Shown piece after piece: positions 38,081 through 44,502 of a DNA stretch of 64,000 nucleotides. Made by a program: the position numbers and the translations under genes. The notes beneath the pieces were generated by a model. It was not told where the DNA came from and did not search any database. It saw nothing but the letters and a program-made list of their open reading frames with translations. Every line of letters starts with the position of its first letter. The stretch's first letter is position 1. The stretch covers positions 124,001-188,000 of the forward strand of contig CANNEE010000009.1 in NCBI GenBank assembly GCA_947503555.1. Reading direction: 5' to 3'. This DNA comes from an uncultured Shewanella sp. Its GTDB lineage: Bacteria > Pseudomonadota > Gammaproteobacteria > Enterobacterales > Shewanellaceae.

Positions 38081-38156
38081 CCGCAAAAAAGCGGGTGTTT
38101 TAAAAGCAGCCCTATGCATACCTACTTTGTTGAAACCGCAAAAAATCGGGTTCAAC
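38081..38156. repeat. Pair of A-rich-loop hairpins
   Basis: CCGC-A6-GCGG at 38081-38094 and GTTGAAACCG/CGGGTTCAAC around CAAAAAAT at 38129-38156. Both share ACCGCAAAAAA and CGGG. They lie upstream of the KilA-N-like gene and could be operators or RNA structures. Confidence 0.5.
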
Positions 38157-38338
38157 TAAATGTGCGCGGATAGTATGAATGGTGGTAGCTGTTTACCATA
38201 CGAGTACCAAGGGTTAAAACAGGGTAAAGCAGACAGACAAACAGATAACATCAAGGCCACCTATAAGGCTCTGTATGATCCTCTAAGCCCCTGTTAGTTA
38301 AACTAATGGCATTGTATTAAGCCAAGCTCAAAGCCTCT

Positions 38339-38884
38339 CTATGAGCTTCCTAAGATCCTGTATAGCGTTGCTCTACCTATGCCTAATTCCTTAGCTACAT
38401 TAGCCTTAGTCATACCTGTATCTACAAGCTTTTGTATGTCCTCCTTAGTGGTCTCAAGCTTAGGTCTACCAAAGGGCTTACCCTTAGCTCTAGCGGCTTC
38501 TATCCCTTCTATACGCCTCTCATTAATCAGTTCTCGTTCCATCTGTGCCACACTAGCCAAGATACCTAAGACACCCTTCTGTGCTGCTGTAAGCGTCCCT
38601 GAGAAATGCAGTCCTTCTTTATGGAAACTGAGGGCAACTCCTTTGCTAGTACATAGCTCGACTATAGCAACAGCATCAGCCGCACCAGAGCGACACACTC
38701 TGTCTAAGCTATGGATGTGCAAGGTGTCACCTGTACGGCAATACTCAAGACATTCATTCCAGATTGGCCTATCAACGGTCTTAGCAGAACAGCTTTCTTC
38801 AAACACTTTGTCTAGCTTAATGTCTGCTAACTGTCTGTCATGCTTCTGTGAACCTGTGCTGACTCTCTTATAGCCTACTTGCAT
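38339..38884 (-). CDS. Serine recombinase (resolvase/invertase family)
   Basis: About 181 residues. The catalytic Ser is in MQVGYKRVSTGSQ; other family marks are LHIHSLDRVCRSGAADAV, GVLGILASVAQMERELI and ERRIEGIEAARAKGKPFGRP, with a C-terminal HTH (TKANVAKELGIGRATLYRIL). The open frame continues 40 codons upstream to 39004, but MQVGYKRVS fits the family start and the upstream codons overlap a cluster of GTGTCTC repeats that looks like a res site. It may resolve multimers or invert DNA in the island. Confidence 0.85.
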   Translation of the reverse strand: MQVGYKRVSTGSQKHDRQLADIKLDKVFEESCSAKTVDRPIWNECLEYCRTGDTLHIHSLDRVCRSGAADAVAIVELCTSKGVALSFHKEGLHFSGTLTAAQKGVLGILASVAQMERELINERRIEGIEAARAKGKPFGRPKLETTKEDIQKLVDTGMTKANVAKELGIGRATLYRILGSS

Positions 38885-38895
38885 GTTTAATCCAT

Positions 38896-39004
38896 GTGTC
38901 TCAAAAGTATTTAGAGGATGGTAAACCTCGTGTCTCATAATTGTCAACTGGTAGTTTTTAGACATTAATGAGACACTGTCTCGAAACAATAGTAAATGAG
39001 ACAC
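38896..39004. promoter_or_regulatory. res-like cluster of GTGTCTC inverted repeats
   Basis: GTGTCTC at 38896 and 38930, ATGAGACAC at 38968 and 38996, and TGTCTC at 38977. GTGTCTCAT/ATGAGACAC form perfect 9-bp arms 29 bases apart. Position directly upstream of the recombinase gene is typical for a res or recombinase-operator region. Confidence 0.55.
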
Positions 39005-39092
39005 TTTGATTAACTTAACGATTTAGACGTTGGTCTGCTGCAAGCAGCTATACTCTGATTGGAACTAATAAGGATTGTTAGGACTATCTACT

Positions 39093-39179
39093 ATGGAAAT
39101 AAACGTCATTCTTAATGCATTTGGTTTGCTTTGTGTTGTCGGAACTATCATCTATTACATGATGTATTCTGATGACTAA
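39093..39179 (+). CDS. Possible small membrane peptide (28 aa)
   Basis: MEINVILNAFGLLCVVGTII followed by YYMMYSDD: one hydrophobic helix. AGGA lies about ten bases before the ATG. It is the only plus-strand candidate in the island. Could be a toxin, a holin-like peptide or chance. Confidence 0.3.
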   Translation: MEINVILNAFGLLCVVGTIIYYMMYSDD

Positions 39180-39312
39180 TCATGTTGCAATGTAATAATT
39201 ATTGAAAGCAAGAGAGGGGTACAGGGGGGGACTAAAGCACATTCTGTTCAATCTATAGTGGCTCAAAAATTTTTCCAATTTCAGCCACCATAGAACACGA
39301 TAAATGATCGAA

Positions 39313-40437
39313 CTAAAAATTAAATGGTACAACTACATCATCATATGGGCTTTCCTCATGAACTTCATGATAAATACCTGTAATCTGACTTAGTGTGTCT
39401 GACTGAATACCTAACACTTCAGCGATACTCGCGAAATCTACCCCTAATTCAACCCTCATTAACTCGATCGCACTTTTCAATAAATGTGGCTCTTCCTTAG
39501 GAATGTCTTCATCATGCCTTTCAGTTCTAGACTGTCTAGTTCGGTTAAACCACACATTCGCAGCCCTATACTGTTGGGCATCTATAAAACCTAGGTAATG
39601 TGCCCGATAAATTATCGCCCTTGCACTCATCTTCCAACGTATTTTCAAACGATAAACTTCTTTCCAAATAATGCTCTTACCGTTTAAACAAGCAGGAAAC
39701 TCTTTAGCGAAAGCTGTTCTAGGAAACAAAAATGCACTCGCAAAACTATCAGCTTCTTGCTCTGTTGCCTTACAACCAGTTTCAACTCCACTGTGCATAA
39801 TCAAATGTCCACACTCATGTGCAACATCAAATCTCATTCTACATACACTCTCTTTCGCAGAATTCCTTATTATCAGCGGATACTTCCTATTAACAGAAAG
39901 GGCATCAACCTTCTCTGACACACCATCAAAGTATGCAACTACCGCCCCAGCATTTTCAGCAACATCAATCATGTTATCTAATGGCGCATCGAGTGGTAAT
40001 CCCCACCTTTGACGAGTTCCTTCTGCTATTTTTTCGATAACTGGCGCTGTTAATTCAGGGATCTTGTCATTGTCCAGTAAGTTAAATCTATTTTCGGGCA
40101 ACTCTAAGTTATCATGTAATTTGTCGACCAAATTCTCTAGAACTGTACTGTAGGCTAATACTCTATTAGCAATTGTTACGGGAGTAGTCTTTCTTTTTCT
40201 AAAATGACATTGTTCGAGCTTGACCTCACTCACCATAGCCATGGAAAAAAACTTTTCTGTCACTCCTAATGTCTCTGATAGTGCACTAAGAATTTCTTCG
40301 GAAGGAGTTCTTAATCCACTCTCAAACTGGTGAATGCTTTGTCGGGTAACATGTACGGTATCACCAACTTCTTGTAAAGTTAGTCCTTTCAAAAGTCGAG
40401 CTAACCGTAATCGCTCGCCACTAAATTCTTCCAACAT
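39313..40437 (-). CDS. XRE-family HTH with ImmA/IrrE metallopeptidase domain
   Basis: A 374-residue fusion. Residues 1-65 form an XRE HTH (LRLARLLKGLTLQEVGDTVH, then TRQSIHQFESGLRTPSEEIL). The middle has the zinc protease motif HECGHLIMH and the third ligand in EQEADSFASAFLFP, the ImmA/IrrE signature. Such proteins cut or displace repressors in mobile elements (ImmA of ICEBs1) or act in stress response. It starts seven bases after the preceding gene's stop without a strong ribosome site, so it is probably translationally coupled. Probable regulator of the island. Confidence 0.88.
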   Translation of the reverse strand: MLEEFSGERLRLARLLKGLTLQEVGDTVHVTRQSIHQFESGLRTPSEEILSALSETLGVTEKFFSMAMVSEVKLEQCHFRKRKTTPVTIANRVLAYSTVLENLVDKLHDNLELPENRFNLLDNDKIPELTAPVIEKIAEGTRQRWGLPLDAPLDNMIDVAENAGAVVAYFDGVSEKVDALSVNRKYPLIIRNSAKESVCRMRFDVAHECGHLIMHSGVETGCKATEQEADSFASAFLFPRTAFAKEFPACLNGKSIIWKEVYRLKIRWKMSARAIIYRAHYLGFIDAQQYRAANVWFNRTRQSRTERHDEDIPKEEPHLLKSAIELMRVELGVDFASIAEVLGIQSDTLSQITGIYHEVHEESPYDDVVVPFNF

Positions 40438-40444
40438 AAATTAA

Positions 40445-41050
40445 TCAACCAACTTCATTTGGCTTTGTTTCCTTAACCTTTCTTTTAATTCTAGCTTTCG
40501 CCTTCTCTTGTTTTGCGGGCTGAGGTAGTGAGTCAGAAACAGGTGCAATAACTGGAACACGCGCATTAAGAGGCACTTCCCAACATGATACTTGCTGTCC
40601 ATTCAAGAATCCTGTCACTGAAATTCTCTCCACGTACTTAGACTCATCAACTTCTACTACAAAAAACCACCTTATTAAAGCTGCCTCTCCCACTTCCTCA
40701 AATAGAAAATGAGACTGACGTACAGCTTCTCCACACGGGATTAACCTCCGCTCAAAAGGGGTTTCTGGCCTACCTCTATACATACGAATAGGAACCGAAT
40801 TAATTGAAAACGTAAACCTTCCATCGGGTTTTAGAATACCCAACCACGGCCATTGATCTTTCTTAGCAGCCTCTCTTATTAAACGAACTCTTATGCACTC
40901 ATAGGCGCGCAAACCAGTTCCTTTTGCTGAATCACCAAGCTGGTGATCGTGGAGATCAATGACATCGTTACGAATGTTTTTTATAAAATTGGCAACTTCG
41001 GTTAAGTGCTCAACACTTAGTTTAGGGTTTAGTTCCCATGGTTGTTTCAT
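40445..41050 (-). CDS. Hypothetical protein paired with XRE-ImmA/IrrE
   Basis: About 201 residues, no recognised family. The N-terminal half has LRAYECIRVRLIREAAKKDQ and a beta-rich centre (GRFTFSINSVPIRMYRG; AALIRWFFVVEVDE); the C-terminus is Lys-rich (KAKARIKRKVKETK). ATG 41050 has AGGG six bases before it; the ATG at 41056 is too close. It is the first gene of a two-gene operon with the metallopeptidase, which suggests it is the protease's substrate or partner (inference). Confidence 0.6.
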   Translation of the reverse strand: MKQPWELNPKLSVEHLTEVANFIKNIRNDVIDLHDHQLGDSAKGTGLRAYECIRVRLIREAAKKDQWPWLGILKPDGRFTFSINSVPIRMYRGRPETPFERRLIPCGEAVRQSHFLFEEVGEAALIRWFFVVEVDESKYVERISVTGFLNGQQVSCWEVPLNARVPVIAPVSDSLPQPAKQEKAKARIKRKVKETKPNEVG

Positions 41051-41132
41051 ATGCATCCCTAGGTTCGTAGAGTTATTAGCCCAAATTAGACTGTGCGGTG
41101 AAATTAGAAATATGATCCTACACTTCTTTCAA

Positions 41133-41196
41133 TTTGTCAAATAACACAAATTTGTCAACAAGAAATTCTTGTGTCAACAACTTGTTCATATGTCAA
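41133..41196. promoter_or_regulatory. Four TTTGTCAA direct repeats (operator array)
   Basis: TTTGTCAA at 41133 and 41151, TGTGTCAA at 41170, TATGTCAA at 41189, with start-to-start spacing of 18-19 bases. A perfect 15-base palindrome ACAAGAAATTCTTGT (41158-41172) lies between the second and third. The repeats carry the -35-like TTGACA of the operon's promoter, so a bound regulator would block it. Confidence 0.65.
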
Positions 41197-41233
41197 TTGC
41201 TGTTTGCTAGCAAAAGCAGAATGCTCTAAACAA

Positions 41234-42175
41234 TCAATCTAACAAATCAGCTACGTCACTCGCCTGTAGGTGGGTATAACGCTGCAACATAGTTATGTCT
41301 CGGTGGCCTGATACCACCTGTAGCTGTGCCGTTGATAAGCCCTTACGAGCATACTTAGTGATTGCTGAATGCCTAAGACCATGTAAACACAACCCTTCAA
41401 TACCTAGCCGTTTACAGCTTCTGGTAAAGGCTTTAGATACACTGTGTGGTTCAACATCAAAAAGACGTTCCTGCTTTTGCCTACCTTCTAACAACCTAGC
41501 TAGCAGACTAATAGCTTTCTGATTGAGGGGAACATAACGACTATGACCGTTCTTTGCTTCCCTAATAAACAACTGTCTATTGTTAAGGTCTACATCACCA
41601 GCCAACAAATAAACCACCTCAGATCGCCTCATTGCGGTTTCATAGCAAAGGCTAAAAATGTCAGACATGAGAGGCGTCACATCACCTAAAAGCATGTCTA
41701 GCTCTTCAGGTGTAACTATCCGCTCCCTTGGCTTATTAGCACGAGGGTAATCAAAGTCTTTAAATACATCGGGAACCTCAAGTAGCATAGATCTTCTTGC
41801 GTACTTAAGTAGTCGAGATAATAACTGAAGCTCTAGCCTAACGGTGGTTGGTTGAACAGATTGGCTCCTCAGCTCTTTGTACTGTTCTAAATCCATCACC
41901 GTAAAATTAACTAGCGGTAGACCATCAAAATACTTAGCTAAACGAGTTAGACGAAAGCCTAGAGCCTCTCGCCCTCCTCTACCATTAAATTGGGCTAGAT
42001 ACTTATCCATGATGTCGCTAACGGTTAACGATTTATTGAAACCTAATGCGTTACTGTGCTGCTTAACAAAATAAGTAGCTTCTCGCTCGGAATTGAATGT
42101 CTTACTTTTACGTTTACCATTCAATGAATACTGAACGCGAAAACTACCACTTGGTAACTGAGTGATACTTGCCAT
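41234..42175 (-). CDS. Tyrosine recombinase/integrase
   Basis: A 313-residue phage-type integrase. Catalytic residues are visible: Arg in ETAMRRSEVVYLLAGDV, Lys in FIREAKNGHSRYVPL, HGLRHS (His-x-x-Arg), the VVSGHRDITMLQRYTH segment with His/Trp-position His and nucleophile Tyr. The N-terminal region has the core-binding fold. It lies about 125 bases from attR at the right end, transcribed inward. It should catalyse insertion into the tRNA-Pro gene. Confidence 0.93.
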   Translation of the reverse strand: MASITQLPSGSFRVQYSLNGKRKSKTFNSEREATYFVKQHSNALGFNKSLTVSDIMDKYLAQFNGRGGREALGFRLTRLAKYFDGLPLVNFTVMDLEQYKELRSQSVQPTTVRLELQLLSRLLKYARRSMLLEVPDVFKDFDYPRANKPRERIVTPEELDMLLGDVTPLMSDIFSLCYETAMRRSEVVYLLAGDVDLNNRQLFIREAKNGHSRYVPLNQKAISLLARLLEGRQKQERLFDVEPHSVSKAFTRSCKRLGIEGLCLHGLRHSAITKYARKGLSTAQLQVVSGHRDITMLQRYTHLQASDVADLLD

Positions 42176-42300
42176 AATTTACCGATACTCCACACTAAAA
42201 TTAATCGTGTGAAATACAGGTGGTTGACGGTATGCAAATCAGCCCGAAACACGCACTGTATCAGTCTTTCGCAGAAAGGCTGCGCGAACATCGTGAGCGG

Positions 42301-42352
42301 ATGGGGTGTCAGGGGTCGGAGGTTCGAATCCTCTCATACCGACCAAATTCAA
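42301..42352 (+). repeat. Attachment site attR (52-bp core)
   Basis: Identical to 34356-34407 and covering the tRNA-Pro 3' half. The flanking GGAGCGG on the left is unrelated to the tRNA, so this is only a tRNA remnant. Confidence 0.92.
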
Positions 42353-42358
42353 AAAATA

Positions 42359-42389
42359 AGCCCGTAGTAGCAATACTACGGGCTTTTTG
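42359..42389 (+). terminator. Original terminator of the tRNA-Pro gene
   Basis: AGCCCGTAGTA and TACTACGGGCT form an 11-bp stem with a GCAA loop and a T run, just beyond attR. Confidence 0.85.
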
Positions 42390-42667
42390 TGTATCAAGTT
42401 TGTAAATGCTTTTAGCTAATGAGAGTGCAAGGTAAAACAGCGTCTCGACACGGCGTGAATATGTCCCTATAGCCTTGGCGAAAAAATCCCTTTTTTCTAC
42501 GTAAATCACTTCTTAGTTTATCCATTAAGCTGTTCACTTGCATTATAGAAAAGTCATAGTTAACCTGCTGGAATTATTAAATAAAAACATAGCTTTTACA
42601 GTATGGCGTCGCGTTTTATAAGCATTTTACTAATAGACATTTAGTGTGTTTATAAGGAAACCATCCG
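42390..42667. other. Gene-free gap after attR
   Basis: No gene seen. It contains a short fragment (42437-42472) similar to the repeats at 57.7 and 58.0 kb. Confidence 0.5.
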
Positions 42668-43030
42668 ATGAAATATCGAATTATAGCGCTATCATTTTTA
42701 GCTTTAATAACAAGCTGTAAATCAACCTCACTGGAGCCCGAACTAGATGAAGGTTTATTAATTGGGGAAGATTCATCTGACGTCAAAGTCATGATTAGAA
42801 CAATCGACCAAGGTCAAATACTGTGGGTTGGTAGTTATAAACTCGGGACTACAGCCCCTATATCCATTGGTGAACACAACGTATCTATTATCTGTGAGTT
42901 TACTTATCCATGGGGTACTAAATTAGTGCCGGGCAACTTAAATATTGATGTAGCACCTGACACTACATACAAGATCAAAGGTGAGCTTTCTATAGATGAC
43001 AAAAGATGCTTAGTGTCTATCAAGGGTTAA
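42668..43030 (+). CDS. Putative lipoprotein (120 aa)
   Basis: Signal peptide MKYRIIALSFLALITSC with a lipobox ending at the Cys of LITSC, so it is likely lipid-anchored. The mature part is beta-rich (VKVMIRTIDQGQILWVGSYK) and may be a small Ig-like or carboxypeptidase regulatory-like fold with two further Cys. TAAGGAAACC lies before the ATG. Function unknown. Lies just outside the island. Confidence 0.65.
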   Translation: MKYRIIALSFLALITSCKSTSLEPELDEGLLIGEDSSDVKVMIRTIDQGQILWVGSYKLGTTAPISIGEHNVSIICEFTYPWGTKLVPGNLNIDVAPDTTYKIKGELSIDDKRCLVSIKG

Positions 43031-43141
43031 TGATTGCTACTTAAACGAGAGCGCTTTAGCTCATATCTCATCACGTTAACAGACTAACCTTTACCCATAA
43101 ATTGGCGTTAAGTGAACATCAACATGAGGCATTAGAAGAAA

Positions 43142-43702
43142 TTGAAAATTAGAACAAAAGAAGATCTCATCGATTTTGTCGCTCGCGGGAACAAAGTGAA
43201 ATATGTCTGTTTCTGGGGACATCAAGAAAGAGACGGCCAAGTAACTAAGAGCTGCTTTAGCCAATGGTATAACTCTATGTTCAAAGAAAATGGCAATGAG
43301 TTTCTCACAGCTGAGCATTACATGATGTATCACAAAGCCAAGTTATTTGACGATGAACATGCTTGCCAGAGAATACTATCCGCCACTACACCAGGAGAAG
43401 CTAAGGCCATAGGTAGAGAGGTAGTTGGCTTTAATCAAGCAGTATGGGATGAGAAACGATTCGAAATTGTAGTAAGAGCTAATGCGGCCAAGTTCTCTCA
43501 AAACTCCGAACTAAAAGCGTTTTTGTTGAATACAGGAAGTCGAGTATTAGTTGAAGCAAGTCCTGTTGATGCAATATGGGGAATCGGCTTAGCTCAAGAT
43601 GACCCAGCAACAGAGACCCCAGCTACCTGGAGAGGCCTAAACCTTCTAGGGTTTGCTCTTATGGAAGTTAGAGAGCAACTTCATAGTCGGACAAGCATTT
43701 AA
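43142..43702 (+). CDS. YbiA/NADAR family N-glycosidase
   Basis: A 186-residue NADAR domain protein. Family signatures: CFSQWYNSMFKENGNEFLTA with EHYMMYHKAKLF, then GFNQAVWDEKRFEIV, IWGIGLAQDDP and TWRGLNLLGFALMEVRE. E. coli YbiA removes ribose from damaging intermediates of riboflavin synthesis; other members act on ADP-ribose. The start is TTG at 43142 with GAAGAA upstream. The next gene begins three bases after the stop. Confidence 0.85.
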   Translation: MKIRTKEDLIDFVARGNKVKYVCFWGHQERDGQVTKSCFSQWYNSMFKENGNEFLTAEHYMMYHKAKLFDDEHACQRILSATTPGEAKAIGREVVGFNQAVWDEKRFEIVVRANAAKFSQNSELKAFLLNTGSRVLVEASPVDAIWGIGLAQDDPATETPATWRGLNLLGFALMEVREQLHSRTSI

Positions 43703-43704
43703 GG

Positions 43705-44214
43705 ATGGCAATGAATAGCCTAAATAAGCTCCTTCTTTTATCAATAGCGGTAAGTACACTAAGCGGCTGCGCTGGCATTGCTGTTGCGACTTATGGCAAA
43801 CATGAACTGGCTCATACCCACTTTTGTCTCGCTAAAGGGAAGAACAACACAAGCTGTTACGAGCCCCCAGAGAATGGATATACCCATACCGAAGTCACAT
43901 CATTGTGGGGAGCACCTGACAAAATAGAAAAATTAAACAATTGCACCGTCTATTACTATGACAATGGTGTGTCTTGGAGTGGCGGCGGCGCATTTGTAGG
44001 TTTTGTACCAGTGCCGTTGGTCGCACCTACCGGCAACTATTACAATAGAATTTATTTTAATTCTAAACGCAGTGTTGGACTTATCCAAGAGTACGGCGAA
44101 GTCAAACATGCTGCAGGAGCCATGTGCGGAAGTAATGAGTGTGACGCACTAATTGACTCAGTAAATGACAACAAAACGGAACCAGAGAAGAAACTTAAAA
44201 GATGGTGTGGTTAG
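43705..44214 (+). CDS. Putative lipoprotein (about 169 aa)
   Basis: Signal peptide LNKLLLLSIAVSTLSGC with lipobox Cys. The body carries VTSLWGAPDKIEKLNNCTVYYYDNG, reminiscent of small outer-membrane SmpA/BamE-like proteins (SLWGxPD motif), then a glycine-rich hydrophobic hairpin GGGAFVGFVPVPLVAPTG. Two ATGs two codons apart are possible. It may be cotranscribed with the NADAR gene. No firm family. Confidence 0.6.
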   Translation: MAMNSLNKLLLLSIAVSTLSGCAGIAVATYGKHELAHTHFCLAKGKNNTSCYEPPENGYTHTEVTSLWGAPDKIEKLNNCTVYYYDNGVSWSGGGAFVGFVPVPLVAPTGNYYNRIYFNSKRSVGLIQEYGEVKHAAGAMCGSNECDALIDSVNDNKTEPEKKLKRWCG

Positions 44215-44245
44215 TATATGACCCGCTGCCATAAGGAACTTGTAG

Positions 44246-44485
<240 letters not shown>

Positions 44486-44502
44486 ATTAAGCGTGTTGTG
44501 AA

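Larger units (their letters stand above)
34356..42352 (-). mobile_element. tRNA-Pro-integrated island with T7-like capsid gene
   Basis: Bounded by perfect 52-bp direct repeats from the tRNA-Pro 3' half, with a tyrosine integrase next to the right repeat. Almost all genes are on the minus strand: integrase, a 201-residue unknown, XRE-ImmA/IrrE, serine recombinase, KilA-N-like regulator, HTH fragments, coiled-coil protein and T7-like major capsid protein. No terminase, portal, tail, polymerase or lysis gene is recognised. The size and content suit a phage satellite or strongly reduced prophage. Palindromes and direct repeats are dense in its non-coding parts. Confidence 0.88.
42232..42405 (+). 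pseudogene. XRE-like N-terminus fused to tRNA-derived sequence
   Basis: AGGTGG lies eight bases before ATG 42232. The first 23 residues, MQISPKHALYQSFAERLREH and RERMG, look like the first helix of an XRE-type regulator, but from the attR core on the frame reads tRNA sequence. It appears to be the start of a gene cut at the recombination point. Could also be chance. Confidence 0.4.

Noticed and set aside
38885-39004. 40-codon N-terminal extension of the serine recombinase
   Set aside because: It covers the GTGTCTC repeats, has no ribosome site and is absent from the usual family architecture, so the start at 38884 was preferred.
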